Shown here: positions 1-8,428 of the stretch, piece after piece
Layout: every line of letters begins with the position of its first letter
Numbering within the stretch: the stretch's first letter is position 1
Origin: Parabacteroides sp.
GTDB taxonomy: Bacteria; Bacteroidota; Bacteroidia; Bacteroidales; Tannerellaceae
Assembly (NCBI GenBank): GCA_019417325.1
Contig: DXVO01000038.1
Coordinates: 1-64,000, forward strand
Direction of reading: 5' to 3'
DNA length: 64,000 nucleotides
Notes under the pieces: model-generated
Databases searched by the model: none
What the model saw: the letters and a program-made list of their open reading frames with translations, nothing else
What the model was told of the DNA's origin: nothing
Position numbers and translations under genes: made by a program

Positions 1-303
1 AACGTACACATACAATTTCTCCGGAACGGCTAACCTTCCTGTCACTTCCCTGTAATCCTCCCCAAAATCAACACTGCCGTATAAACTGCATGAAAGCCCG
101 GACACGCTTCCTGTTTCCAATCCCATTTCCGCTCCTTCTGCAATATCATGTATTGCCGTTCTCATTCCATATCCTTGAAATTTCTCCAAGCATGCCGAAG
201 ACAGAAAAGCTGCATGGTATTTTAGATTCTCATCGGACAGACAATAGATAGAAGGAAGTAATCCGTCATCCTCATTTCTTGCGGCAAAAATAGTTGTTTT
301 TCA
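1..303 (-). CDS. Possible partial coding region of unknown function, cut by the window edge
   Basis: On the minus strand a reading frame stays open for about 100 codons from a TGA near 303 to the window edge, including the readable stretch DDGLLPSIYCLSDENLKYH. No convincing start codon is visible at the 303 end, where the frame enters a large inverted repeat (274-441), so the gene may have lost its 5' end to an inserted element. I do not recognise the protein. An open frame of this length could also be chance. Confidence 0.3.
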
Positions 304-441
304 GGCCGGTCCCGCAAGGCGGCCCTTCGGGCTGGTTGCTCGTGAAAAAATCTTCCTCACGCTTCGCGTGAGTGTATTTTTTCACGGCAAGCCTTGCCGG
401 AGACCGCCGAAAAACAAACTGGAGGAAGCACAAGAAATAAG
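274..441. repeat. Large nested imperfect inverted repeat at the left element boundary
   Basis: Perfect inner arms CGTGAAAAAAT (341-351) and ATTTTTTCACG (376-386) enclose CTCACGC (356-362) and GCGTGAG (366-372). Imperfect outer arms extend the pairing: 296-324 against 391-416, and ATTTCTTG near 275 against CAAGAAAT near 430. The whole could fold as one hairpin or cruciform. It sits between an open frame leaving the window and the first gene of the mobilisable element, so it may be an element end or a small inserted hairpin element. Confidence 0.6.
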
Positions 442-489
442 AATGCCTACCCGTGTAGGCCATGTATAACGACTCAAAAAAATATAAGT

Positions 490-1050
490 ATGGCAGACAA
501 GAGCGCAGAAAAGGAAAGACTGTTCAACGAGTGGTTCACAAAATCCTATGACAGGTTGAGAAGGACGTTACGCCGGTACGGAATGCTGGACGAGGACAAT
601 TTCCATGACACCTACCTTTTCGTAAGAAGGCAGGTGCTGGTTCCCGGAAAGAACATAACGGACTATGACGCGTATTTCATCGGATGCTACAAAAAGGCGG
701 CCCTGGTAAAGATTAAAAGGGAGAACCGGTATGCACACCCTGAAGATGATTTCTTCCTCCGATGTGGCGAAGAGGCAAAATTCCTTTCCGAGGACGACCT
801 GAACGGGTGCGAGCGGCTGGTAAGAGACATACTGCGTTTCGTAAGGCAGAAGTTCTCCTACGAGGAGTACCGGATGTTCATGCTCAGGTTCTATGAGGCG
901 CAGTTCTCGTTCAAGGCACTGGCGGAATGCATGGGTATCTCGGCATCGGCCATATCGCAGAAAGTATGCAGGATAGTGGACGCGGTACGTACCCACAGCG
1001 GTTTCGCATGGAGAAGTCAGATGCTGGCGGTGGAAAGCTTCATGTATTGA
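490..1050 (+). CDS. RNA polymerase sigma-factor-like regulator of a mobile element
   Basis: The protein has 186 residues if translation starts at the ATG at 490. An upstream ATG at 394 would add 32 residues lying inside the inverted repeat and is less likely. The N-terminal part (EWFTKSYDRLRRTLRRYG, DNFHDTYLFV) resembles sigma region 2. The C-terminal part (FSFKALAECMGISASAISQKVCRIVDAV, quoted as the segment ending the protein) resembles a region 4 helix-turn-helix. It is the first gene of a GC-rich block and is followed 31 bases later by a small unknown gene. It probably directs transcription within the element, but family assignment rests on motif resemblance only. Confidence 0.6.
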   Translation: MADKSAEKERLFNEWFTKSYDRLRRTLRRYGMLDEDNFHDTYLFVRRQVLVPGKNITDYDAYFIGCYKKAALVKIKRENRYAHPEDDFFLRCGEEAKFLSEDDLNGCERLVRDILRFVRQKFSYEEYRMFMLRFYEAQFSFKALAECMGISASAISQKVCRIVDAVRTHSGFAWRSQMLAVESFMY

Positions 1051-1081
1051 AAAAATTGTTTAACGGAAAAGTAAGAAAGTT

Positions 1082-1474
1082 ATGGCACTGATAGTATACA
1101 ACAGGGAAAACTCCCGTCCGCAGGAAGTCACATACAAGGGTAAGCGGACCATCAACCTTGACAGCAGGGGGACTGTCTATCTGTCAAAGACGATGTCAAT
1201 CGAATTAGGAATCCTCGGCGGCGGACGGGTGAACTTCGCCCACGACGACGAGACGGGTGACTGGTATATCTGCCGGGCCGACGACAGCGAGGGGTTCATC
1301 GTCTGGAAGGACAAAAGATACGCAAGGTTCTCGGCGGGGTTTATCGTGCAGAGGCTCATGCGGCAGGCGAAGGTGGAGAGGAAGAGCGTGCAGTTCATGA
1401 TGGCGAGGATGCCGGTAGAGATTGGCGGAGTGGCCTATTACAAGATACTGCTCTCGAATCCGATACTCAGATAG
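1082..1474 (+). CDS. Small conserved hypothetical protein of the mobile element
   Basis: The protein has 130 residues and I do not recognise a characterised family. The N-terminal third (TINLDSRGTVYLSKTMSIEL) loosely recalls swapped-hairpin AbrB-type DNA-binding modules, but this is weak. It lies 31 bases after the sigma-like gene in the same direction, so the two are probably cotranscribed, and a good terminator hairpin follows at 1518. No signal peptide or membrane segment is visible. Confidence 0.55.
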   Translation: MALIVYNRENSRPQEVTYKGKRTINLDSRGTVYLSKTMSIELGILGGGRVNFAHDDETGDWYICRADDSEGFIVWKDKRYARFSAGFIVQRLMRQAKVERKSVQFMMARMPVEIGGVAYYKILLSNPILR

Positions 1475-1517
1475 AGACATGGGCCGGAGGAGTCCGGCTG
1501 TATATGACATGACGGAG

Positions 1518-1564
1518 ACAGGCGCATCCGACGGGACAAAAGCCCGGAGGATGTGCCTGTTTTT
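1518..1564 (+). terminator. Rho-independent terminator after the sigma-like pair
   Basis: Arms ACAGGCGCATCC (1518-1529) and GGATGTGCCTGT (1549-1560) pair with one G-U wobble and are followed by TTTTA. Confidence 0.7.
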
Positions 1565-1938
1565 ATGTGCCGTCATGTTTACACACGGACATGCGGTTGT
1601 CACCGGCCGGCATAAGGTCACTCCGAAAAGACCGGGAAACGGCATTGCCGGAGGATAATGATACCAGTACGGAATGTGCCGCCATTACGGGAACGGATCG
1701 TCCCACCGGTACACGAACGGCCCGCCCCAATTTCAGAATAACATAATGACATAATAAAATAAGAGTCTTTTTTTATAATGGAATCCCCGTATCTTATTGC
1801 CATATCGGAAAAATGTTTCCATGTCCCGCCATGTTATGCCAATGTTGTCACCGGATCATAATTCATAAAGAGAAATACTCTGTGTATAAATACTTTATGA
1901 GCAAATTAAAGTCGTTCATCCGATGGAAAGAAAACGAA

Positions 1939-1968
1939 GGGGCGACCGGTATGACAACCGACCGCCCC
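1939..1968 (-). terminator. Possible terminator of the leftward helix-turn-helix genes
   Basis: GGGGCG (1939-1944) and CGCCCC (1963-1968) form the base of a GC-rich hairpin with two internal mismatches. On the minus strand it is followed by a T-rich run. It lies 29 bases downstream of the stop codon at 1997. Confidence 0.5.
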
Positions 1969-1996
1969 TTTATTCACGATCCCGTACGGAACTTTT

Positions 1997-2329
1997 CTAA
2001 AGTTCCTCCGGCCTGGTTCTCGCCTCCCGGTAGCAGCCGTCAAGCAGCTTCTCGATGTCGGAAGAACGGTACAGTATCTTGCCGCCCAGCCGGGTGAAGG
2101 CAAGCAGACCGCTGTCACGGTACTGTTGCAGGCTGCGGCGGCTCACTTTCAGCTTTTCAGCCAGTTCGCGGTCCGTATAGAAGTTCTCGCCCGCCATCGC
2201 CGGTGACCTGCCGGCAAAGAGACGCTCCATGGAAACGGAGAGACGTTCGACGGTAGAGAAGAACTCTCTTATATGCTCGCTGCTCTCACGGGTGAGCAAA
2301 CGGTTATCGGTATTCATCATAAATCTCAT
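1997..2329 (-). CDS. Helix-turn-helix DNA-binding protein (excisionase-like)
   Basis: The protein has 110 residues, or 106 if translation begins at the second in-frame pair of methionines. The middle (YTDRELAEKLKVSRRSLQQY) is a MerR/excisionase-type winged helix-turn-helix, followed by GGKILYRSSDIEKLL, the usual wing and helix of helix_turn_helix family proteins in Bacteroidales mobile elements. It is transcribed leftward as the last of three genes with a DUF3876-like gene and a second helix-turn-helix gene. Related pairs occur at 36654-36970 and 37993-38304 in this window. It probably controls excision or transfer; this is inferred from the family and neighbours. Confidence 0.75.
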   Translation of the reverse strand: MRFMMNTDNRLLTRESSEHIREFFSTVERLSVSMERLFAGRSPAMAGENFYTDRELAEKLKVSRRSLQQYRDSGLLAFTRLGGKILYRSSDIEKLLDGCYREARTRPEEL

Positions 2330-2356
2330 CTGTTTGTTGGTTTGACATTTACTTTT

Positions 2357-2644
2357 TCAGTTTCTCATATATCGGCCCCACCCCATGACATGGAGGATAT
2401 GGGGGCATCCCTCCGACATGAACCGGCACTCTTTCGTACCGATACGGATATGGCATCCCTCCCCGTCCCCGTCTATCCTGTAGAGCGAGAAACTTCCCCG
2501 CCCGTACTCCGCGTCAAGGCTGTAGGCCAGCAGGCGGTAGTCCCCGCTGGAATCCCTGAAGATGTAGAAATCGGGACTGCCGTCCAGACTTTCCCAGCCG
2601 CCTGCCAGACTGCCGGGAGAAAGTATCATCCTTTCGTTTCCCAT
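2357..2644 (-). CDS. DUF3876-like small protein
   Basis: The protein has 95 residues. The motif WESLDGSPDFYIFRDSSGDY and the following alternating beta-type pattern match what I know of DUF3876, a family of unknown function found next to helix-turn-helix genes in Bacteroidales integrative elements. It lies between two helix-turn-helix genes with gaps of 27 and 6 bases, consistent with one leftward operon. No transmembrane or signal sequence is visible. The molecular role is unknown. Confidence 0.6.
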   Translation of the reverse strand: MGNERMILSPGSLAGGWESLDGSPDFYIFRDSSGDYRLLAYSLDAEYGRGSFSLYRIDGDGEGCHIRIGTKECRFMSEGCPHILHVMGWGRYMRN

Positions 2645-2650
2645 GGCTTT

Positions 2651-2962
2651 TCAAATTGATTTTCCCATGCTTTCAGCCCGCTTGCGGCGCTCCTCCACTA
2701 TCCGGATGATACTTTCTACGTCCTCGGGCTTGTAATAAGTCTTATGGCAGATCTGTGTATATGCCAGCGTGCCATTGTCACGCAGGGTCTGCAGGGTTCT
2801 CGGGCTGACCTTCAGCAGTAGGCACACCTCCTGGTTGTCCAGCCATTTCTTCTCTTCCATGTCACCGTACAGCCGGCAAAGGGTGTCCAGCCGATCCGCG
2901 AACGTCCGGAAGGCCGAGAGCATCGCCTCGAAGGTCCTTGCTTCAATGTTCACTATTTCCAT
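2651..2962 (-). CDS. Helix-turn-helix DNA-binding protein of the mobile element
   Basis: I prefer the ATG at 2962, giving 103 residues starting MEIVNIEARTFEAML, which matches the length and opening of its relative at 36654. The frame extends upstream to 3028 but the added residues look untranslated. The core (WLDNQEVCLLLKVSPRTLQT, LAYTQICHKTYYKPEDVESI) is the helix_turn_helix fold with a recognition helix and a lysine/tyrosine-rich wing. It heads the three-gene leftward operon. The 14-bp direct repeats at 3148-3181 upstream are candidate operators. Confidence 0.75.
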   Translation of the reverse strand: MEIVNIEARTFEAMLSAFRTFADRLDTLCRLYGDMEEKKWLDNQEVCLLLKVSPRTLQTLRDNGTLAYTQICHKTYYKPEDVESIIRIVEERRKRAESMGKSI

Positions 2963-3147
2963 AATTAATGTAATTTCAGGTTTGACATCTGTTTCATTCT
3001 CTTTTCGGATCCGGATTCCGTGCCGCAATTTAGTGAATCCCGGCGGAACATCCTGAATTTCAAGACAGGATGACTACCTTTGACACCATATGCGTACTTG
3101 TTTCATCCGCAAAGTAAATGATTGTTCCCGGATATGGTTCCGGCCCT

Positions 3148-3181
3148 TCATCAGATGTCATTATATGTCATCAGATGTCAT
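3148..3181. repeat. Pair of 14-bp direct repeats spaced 20 bp
   Basis: TCATCAGATGTCAT occurs at 3148-3161 and again at 3168-3181. The 20-bp period is close to two helical turns, as for protein sites on one face of the DNA. Confidence 0.8.
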
Positions 3182-3263
3182 GGAAATCTGATTTTAACAT
3201 TCATTTGTTTTTAGTAAACAGATGTTCAGATCCGTTCCCGAAGAGTGGAAAATTTCCGGTGCG

Positions 3264-3271
3264 TATATTTG
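3264..3271 (+). promoter_or_regulatory. Minus-7 box TATATTTG before the mobilisation block
   Basis: The sequence matches the Bacteroidales TAnnTTTG box. Transcription would start near 3278, about 160 bases before the DUF3408 gene. Confidence 0.45.
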
Positions 3272-3439
3272 TGAAGTCATCACTGTCAGACTGATCCAAC
3301 AATATGAATAACGCGGCAAACCCCGCCAATCGGACCCGTCCGTTTCACACCGTCTGTTATTATCGTTTTATTTGCTTCCGACAACCGGGCAAACGGGTAG
3401 ACCGTGCCCACAGTATCAACCAGCTAAAATCCATGTACA

Positions 3440-3943
3440 ATGAAAAGTGAACCGACTGAAAAACCGAGAAGAAAGAAAACGGTGGTATCCGAAACCGCAG
3501 ACAGAAAGAACAGCCGTAGTCTCGAGCCCGGCCACGACGAGTGGTGGGAAAGACTCATGATGGAACCCGGTCCGGGGGAATCCGCCGGTACGGACGCTTC
3601 CGTGACGGAATCGATGATTCCATCCGGGCTCGTTGCGGAGGAGGTATCCGGGGAGGCGAGAAGAAAGGACACCCCGCCGGAACCGGAAGACCCCGTGAGA
3701 AGAAGAACGAGCGGCAGGCAACGCAGGGCCTCGCTGGAGGAGTACCGGGAAACGTACCTCACCATCCCGAAGATCAGGAACCGCAAGACGGTGTTCGTCA
3801 GTGAGGATGTGAGGGACGAACTGGACGCCATCGTCCGCAGGCTCGGTGGGCGTGGCATGAGCGTTTCCGGACTGCTGGAGAACCTTGCCAGGGAGCATCT
3901 TGCCGCCTACCGTGAGGACATCGAGCAGTGGAGAAAAATCTGA
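3440..3943 (+). CDS. DUF3408 family conjugation/mobilisation-associated protein
   Basis: The protein has 167 residues. Residues 1-95 are charged and probably disordered. The C-terminal 70 residues (NRKTVFVSEDVRDELDAIVR, then SVSGLLENLAREHLAAY and EDIEQWRK) match DUF3408, which looks like a ribbon-helix-helix-type module and travels with Bacteroidales transfer genes. It is the first gene of the rightward mobilisation block, ending about 95 bases before an oriT-like hairpin. A relaxosome or partition accessory role is likely but inferred. Confidence 0.7.
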   Translation: MKSEPTEKPRRKKTVVSETADRKNSRSLEPGHDEWWERLMMEPGPGESAGTDASVTESMIPSGLVAEEVSGEARRKDTPPEPEDPVRRRTSGRQRRASLEEYRETYLTIPKIRNRKTVFVSEDVRDELDAIVRRLGGRGMSVSGLLENLAREHLAAYREDIEQWRKI

Positions 3944-4038
3944 CAGCCTGTTACCGGGCGTGGAGTATACCCGATGTATGCACTGTTCCCTGTATACCCG
4001 CTTCAATGTGGAAAATGCGGGGGGGGATTTTTCTGTGG

Positions 4039-4084
4039 GGGGAGCAAGGGTATGTTTCCGGATTCCCGAAAACCCTTGCTCCCC
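4039..4084. other. Candidate origin of transfer (oriT) hairpin
   Basis: Perfect 13-bp inverted arms GGGGAGCAAGGGT (4039-4051) and ACCCTTGCTCCCC (4072-4084) flank a 20-base loop, with G-runs just upstream. The position immediately before the MobC-like and relaxase genes is where relaxases of mobilisable elements usually have their nick site. The nick position cannot be read from sequence alone. Confidence 0.55.
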
Positions 4085-4172
4085 GCGCCCGGCGGTTGCT
4101 GGGAGGGCAAATCCGCTCCCGCCGGTCGCAGATTTTGGAATGAAAGAAGTACGGACGAAAAAGAAAAAACAT

Positions 4173-4544
4173 ATGACAAACGATGTGAATGGGATGAAGA
4201 AAAAATGTGGCCGTCCGGCACTGGGCAGGACGCGTAAATTGACCAGAGGCGTGACGGTGAAGTTCTCCCCCGTCAGCTACGAGGCTCTCAGGTTCAGGGC
4301 AGGGAAGTCCGGCCGGAGTCTGGCGGTCTATATCAGGGAGGCAGCACTGGCGGCCACCGTTACGGCAAGGCATACGCCTGAAGAAAATGCATTGTTGCGC
4401 AGCCTGGCGGGAATGGCTAACAACCTGAACCAGCTGACAAAGCTCTCACACCAGACAGGCTTTTACAGGACAAGGCTGCTGATAGAGGGGCTGCTGGGAA
4501 AGCTGAAGCGGATCATGGATGATTACAGACCGAAAGGAGGATAG
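4173..4544 (+). CDS. Plasmid mobilisation relaxosome protein (MobC-like)
   Basis: From the ATG at 4173 the protein has 123 residues; an in-frame ATG at 4140 would add 11 basic residues and cannot be excluded. The features are a basic N-terminus (CGRPALGRTRKLTRGVTVKF), a ribbon-helix-helix-like segment (YEALRFRAGKSGRSLAVYIR) and the ending helix NNLNQLTKLSHQTGF, all typical of MobC-type relaxosome accessory proteins. These bind oriT and help the relaxase open the strands. It is followed four bases later by the relaxase gene and preceded by the oriT-like hairpin, which supports the assignment. Confidence 0.75.
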   Translation: MTNDVNGMKKKCGRPALGRTRKLTRGVTVKFSPVSYEALRFRAGKSGRSLAVYIREAALAATVTARHTPEENALLRSLAGMANNLNQLTKLSHQTGFYRTRLLIEGLLGKLKRIMDDYRPKGG

Positions 4545-4548
4545 CCTC

Positions 4549-5469
4549 ATGATAGGGAAGATCAGGAAAGGCCGCTCGTTCGGCGGCTGCATACGCTACG
4601 TGACGCAGAAGGACGACGCGGAAATCATCGCCTCGGAAGGCGTGCTGCTGGGAACGGCAGAAGAGATGGCGCGAAGTTTCCGGTGGCAATGCCTGCTGAA
4701 TCCGGACGTGGCGAAACCGGTGGGACACATCGCGCTCAGCTTCAAGCCGGAGGACGCACCGAGGCTGACCGACGCGTTTATGGCAAGGCTGGCGGGGGAA
4801 TACCTAGAACTGATGGGGATACGGAACACGCAGTTCATCGTGGTGAGGCATCACGGGACGGACAACCCGCACTGCCACATCGTCTTCAACCGGGTGGACT
4901 TCGACGGGAAGGTGATTTCCGACAGCAACGATTTCAAGCGCAACGAGAGGGTGACGAAAATGCTCAAGGACAAGTATTCGCTCACCTATTCCGAAGGCAA
5001 ACAGTCCGTTAAAACGGAAAAGCTGCATGCTTCCGAAAAGGTGAAATACGAAATATACCGTGCGGTCAAGGAAGCTTTGAGGAGTGCAGATACATGGAAA
5101 GAATTTCAAAATAAGCTCTTAAAAATGGGCGTGGAAATGGAATTCAAGTATAAGGGAAACACTAATGAAGTGCAGGGCATCCGCTTTATCAAGGATAACC
5201 AGTCATTCAAGGGGAGTGAGATTGACCGCAGTTTCAGCTGGTCAAGGCTGGATGCGGCATTGGACCATAACCATGTCACGTCCCTGGAAAATGACGTTTC
5301 CCAAAAGCAACCGTACCATGAACAAAGTCATGGTTCTATTATTGATAACCTGGTCGAAGTCACCAGTACGGGCGGCGTGTTCATGCCGTCGGTGGCACCG
5401 ACGGAGGACGAGAAAGAGGCGGAACGCCTGCGGAGAAAGAAGAAGCGCAGGAAAGGAAGGAGTTTGTGA
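4549..5469 (+). CDS. Relaxase/mobilisation nuclease (MobA/BmgA-like)
   Basis: The chosen ATG at 4549 lies eight bases after a strong ribosome binding site AAAGGAGG (4533-4540), unusual for this phylum, giving 306 residues. The protein begins MIGKIRKGRSFGGCIRYVT. It contains the histidine motif HHGTDNPHCHIVFNRVDFDG, in which the H-x-H pair and the upstream His bind the metal in the Relaxase (PF03432) family. An N-terminal tyrosine would attack the oriT strand; Y at KGRSFGGCIRY is a candidate. The C-terminus is basic. It would nick the element at oriT for transfer by a helper conjugation system, as no type IV secretion genes are present. Confidence 0.85.
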   Translation: MIGKIRKGRSFGGCIRYVTQKDDAEIIASEGVLLGTAEEMARSFRWQCLLNPDVAKPVGHIALSFKPEDAPRLTDAFMARLAGEYLELMGIRNTQFIVVRHHGTDNPHCHIVFNRVDFDGKVISDSNDFKRNERVTKMLKDKYSLTYSEGKQSVKTEKLHASEKVKYEIYRAVKEALRSADTWKEFQNKLLKMGVEMEFKYKGNTNEVQGIRFIKDNQSFKGSEIDRSFSWSRLDAALDHNHVTSLENDVSQKQPYHEQSHGSIIDNLVEVTSTGGVFMPSVAPTEDEKEAERLRRKKKRRKGRSL

Positions 5470-5498
5470 ACCATATGTATAACAAAAAACTTTGAAAG

Positions 5499-6260
5499 AT
5501 GAAAGAGGAAAATTATCTGGAAGGCATCTACGGATGCCTTGAAAGGATCGAGAAGAAAGTGGAGACGCTGCCCGTGGAAGGCACAAGCCCCGCAGTTGGA
5601 AACCGGACCAGTTCCCCGGAAGGGATTGCGGAACTGAAAATCCGTCTGGAACGCCTGCAATCCGCGGTGGAGAAAAACGGCTTGGAAATAGCAGCTGTAC
5701 GTAACCATACCGTCCGGTTGTCGGAAGGCTGGCCGTTGTCTGCCGAAACGTTTGCCGGGGAGATGGAAAAGATTAGATACTGCCTGAGTCAAGACTGCCA
5801 AGCTGTAAAGGAGACAGTGAGACGGCTGGATGAGAGAATGGTCCTGCTGAAAAAGGAACCGGAGCGCAGACTGGTGACCTACCGTCTGGAAAGCGCATCC
5901 AAGGCAGTGGTAACGACAGCTTCAGCACTGATCCTGGCACTGATCATTTCCGTCTGGACCAACTGCAACCAGTACCGCACGAACCGGCTTTTGAAAGATG
6001 CCGATTTGAAATACCGAGCCATCAGGATCTGCCTGCCGGGGGATGATCCCGACATCGCCTTCCTTGAGAAGCATTTCACCATCAAGCGGGACGAGGAAAA
6101 GATCCGGCGTGTGGAAAGGCTGGTGACCGCTTTTGAGGACTCGGTCAGGAACCGCATCCGTAACCATGAAATGGCAGCCTACAAGGACAGTCTGGCGCAC
6201 CGGCTGTTCAGGGAGGCACAGGAAATCAGGAAGCAACTGGACAATCCCAATTCAAAATGA
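5499..6260 (+). CDS. Membrane-anchored coiled-coil protein of the mobilisation block
   Basis: The protein has 253 residues and I do not recognise a named family. Residues 1-125 are heptad-like and charged, one hydrophobic segment follows (VVTTASALILALIISVW, about 140-157), and the last 95 residues are again charged and helical. It lies 29 bases after the relaxase and eight bases before the integrase, in the position of mobilisation accessory genes in Bacteroidales elements. A role in presenting the relaxosome to the membrane is possible but is only inference. Confidence 0.55.
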   Translation: MKEENYLEGIYGCLERIEKKVETLPVEGTSPAVGNRTSSPEGIAELKIRLERLQSAVEKNGLEIAAVRNHTVRLSEGWPLSAETFAGEMEKIRYCLSQDCQAVKETVRRLDERMVLLKKEPERRLVTYRLESASKAVVTTASALILALIISVWTNCNQYRTNRLLKDADLKYRAIRICLPGDDPDIAFLEKHFTIKRDEEKIRRVERLVTAFEDSVRNRIRNHEMAAYKDSLAHRLFREAQEIRKQLDNPNSK

Positions 6261-6267
6261 CTGCACT

Positions 6268-7194
6268 ATGGCAACAATCAGAACCAAATTCAGGTCCTCG
6301 TCCGCGGAAGGCAGGGAGGGCGCACTGTATTATCAGGTGATTCATAACCGTGTGGTCAGGCAGATCAGTACCGGATACAAACTTTTCGCTTCGGAATGGG
6401 ACCAACGTTCCGAAGCGGTCATTCCCTGTCAACACCCTGCAGGGATGGAACGGGACAATTATCTTCTATCGGTAGGGGAACGGATAAGACGGGACAAAAT
6501 CCGACTGGAAAAGGCTATCAGGACATTAAGCCAATCCGGTCCGTTTACAGCGGATGATATCGTCATACGTTTCCATGACAGCGGACAAGAACCTTCGTTT
6601 AACGACTATATCCGGCAACAGATAGTAAGGCTGAAACGTTTGGGAAAGATACGGACCTCTGAAACCTATACAGCCGCGCTCAAAAGTTTCAGCAGTTTTA
6701 TGAAAGGTAGCGATATACTGTTTGGCGAACTTAGCTCTGACTTGCTCATGGAATACGAGGCTTATCTGAAAAACAGGGGGAACTCACCCAATACAATCTC
6801 GTTCTACATGCGCATTCTGAAAGCGGTCTACAACCGTGCGGTGGAGAACGGACTGACCGGACAGCGGAACCTGTTCAAGTCTGTTTATACAGGTGTGGAA
6901 AAGACCTTGAAACGGGCCATTCATTTAAATGATATCAGGCGTATCAAAAGACTGGACTTGTCCCTGAAACCCCACCTTGATTTCGCACGTGACATGTTCC
7001 TGTTCTGCTTTTACACACGGGGGATGTCCTTTGTGGACATGGCTTATCTGAAAAAGGGAGACATTGCGAACGGAATCCTGACTTACCGCAGGAAAAAGAC
7101 CGGACAACAGCTGTTCATCCGATGGGAAAAGTGTATGCAGGAGATCATCAAACTTTTTTGTTTATCGGTTCAAGATTTCAAAGTTGTTCATTAA
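6268..7194 (+). pseudogene. Tyrosine recombinase/integrase, 3'-truncated
   Basis: The frame encodes 308 residues where this phage-integrase-type family usually has about 400. The arm-binding and core-binding domains are present (RTSETYTAALKSFSSFM, GNSPNTISFYMRILKAVYNR), as is catalytic box I with its arginine (FCFYTRGMSFVDMAYLKKGD). After QLFIRWEKCMQEII, near 7140, the sequence departs from the family and stops, so the second box (H-x-x-R) and the tyrosine nucleophile are missing. It should be inactive. The break point near 7145-7195 is the junction between the mobilisable element and the AraC region. Confidence 0.8.
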
Positions 7195-7262
7195 TTGCTT
7201 TGTTGGTTATATCCAGAGTATTATTTGTAAGAGACTCTACGAATAAATGATGATAAGACCAG

Positions 7263-8177
7263 TTAGTTTATCGCTTGTTTTATAATTTCATTGCGATATT
7301 CGTTCGGTGTGCAACCTTCCATCTTCTTGAACCAACGTGTGAAATGTTGCGGGTATTGGAAACCCATTTCATCTGAGATTTGACTGATACTTTTTTGCGT
7401 GTTCATGATGCGCTCTTTGGCTATATCCATAATTTTTTGCTGGATATGCTTGATTGCTGACATACCGGTTTCCTTTTTTACCAGGTCACTGAAATAATTG
7501 GTGGAAAGACACAGTTGGTCAGCGCAATACTGTACCGTCGGAATACCTTTACTCGTTGGCAAGGCAGAATGATAGTAATTATTGAGTAACAATTCAAAAC
7601 GCGCCAACAAATCGTTGTTGGCATTTTCCCTTGTAATGAACTGGCGGTCATAAAAGCGGATGCAGCGGTCAAGGAGAAGCTTCATGGTATCAATAATCAA
7701 AGAACGGCTGTGCTTGTCAATAGGATGCCTCAATTCTTCTGCTACATTGTTTATACATTCAATGACTACTTTGCGCTCCTGTTCTGACAGGTGCAGTGCT
7801 TCGTTGGCATTATATGAGAAATAAGAATACTCTTTTATTATATGTGCAAGGGAAGTACCGCGCAATAGTTCGGGATGGAACATCAGGGCCCATCCGGCCG
7901 GCTGGTGCAGACTGCCATCATCGTCAGAACCCATTACCTGCCCCGGAGCGATAAACAGCATGGAGCCTTTTTCATAGTCATAGAGGCTCCGTCCATAATT
8001 CATCGTACCGCAGTCAGTATCTTTCAGCAACACAGCATAAATGTTGTACAGTTTCTTTGAGTGTCTGATGGGCTGCACCTCGTAACAATTCACAACGCTG
8101 ACCAACGGGTGCAGAGCTTCGACTTCGAAAAGGTCGCAGTACTGCTGAACTGTATCTATTCTTGTTATATCTCCCAT
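7263..8177 (-). CDS. AraC family transcriptional regulator
   Basis: The start at 8177 (MGDITRIDTV) gives 304 residues; an ATG two codons upstream also exists. The N-terminal 180 residues form a cupin-like sensor domain. The last 100 residues carry the two AraC helix-turn-helix motifs (VQYCADQLCLSTNYFSDLVK; KSISQISDEMGFQYPQHFTR) ending with the conserved CTPNEYRNE. It is divergent from the lactonase gene, with back-to-back minus-7 boxes, so it probably controls the redox/hydrolase set that follows. The inducer is unknown. Confidence 0.88.
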   Translation of the reverse strand: MGDITRIDTVQQYCDLFEVEALHPLVSVVNCYEVQPIRHSKKLYNIYAVLLKDTDCGTMNYGRSLYDYEKGSMLFIAPGQVMGSDDDGSLHQPAGWALMFHPELLRGTSLAHIIKEYSYFSYNANEALHLSEQERKVVIECINNVAEELRHPIDKHSRSLIIDTMKLLLDRCIRFYDRQFITRENANNDLLARFELLLNNYYHSALPTSKGIPTVQYCADQLCLSTNYFSDLVKKETGMSAIKHIQQKIMDIAKERIMNTQKSISQISDEMGFQYPQHFTRWFKKMEGCTPNEYRNEIIKQAIN

Positions 8178-8280
8178 AACCATCCTTTTGTTTTTTACAA
8201 AAATAAGTATTTATATTGACATTGCTGTCTGAGGAACAGCTGTTTCTTTTCTATCCCTTATTTATTTTATTCCATGACGA

Positions 8281-8288
8281 CAAAGTTA
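8281..8288 (-). promoter_or_regulatory. Minus-7 box of the AraC gene
   Basis: The minus strand reads TAACTTTG. Transcription would start near 8274, leaving a leader of about 97 bases. Confidence 0.5.
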
Positions 8289-8428
8289 GTTCATTCAATC
8301 AACGAACATATAACCCTAATCACAGACTGTCTTACCATTTTCACAGATAACATTTAACCCGGTCCAAGCCCGATGAAAGTGGTAATTTTATCAGTGATTG
8401 AGGTCTAATCTTCAGTATGTGAATGCTG

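Larger units (their letters stand above)
1475..1996. other. Gene-free interval with two hairpins
   Basis: This 520-base stretch separates the rightward sigma-like pair from the leftward helix-turn-helix genes. It carries a terminator-like hairpin at 1518-1564 and a second GC-rich hairpin at 1939-1968. I see no supported gene in it. Confidence 0.6.
2963..3439. other. Divergent control region between helix-turn-helix operon and mobilisation genes
   Basis: This interval holds minus-7 boxes on the plus strand (TACCTTTG at 3075-3082 and TATATTTG at 3264-3271) and two direct repeats at 3148-3181. No supported gene lies in it. It probably drives the DUF3408 and mobilisation genes rightward and the helix-turn-helix genes leftward. 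Confidence 0.5.

Noticed and set aside
568..996. Long open frame on the minus strand opposite the sigma-like gene
   Set aside because: It is a shadow frame; the plus strand gives recognisable sigma-like segments, while this translation has no family features.
4003..4221. Frames across the oriT-like region on both strands
   Set aside because: They are low-complexity products of G- and C-rich DNA and overlap each other in several frames.
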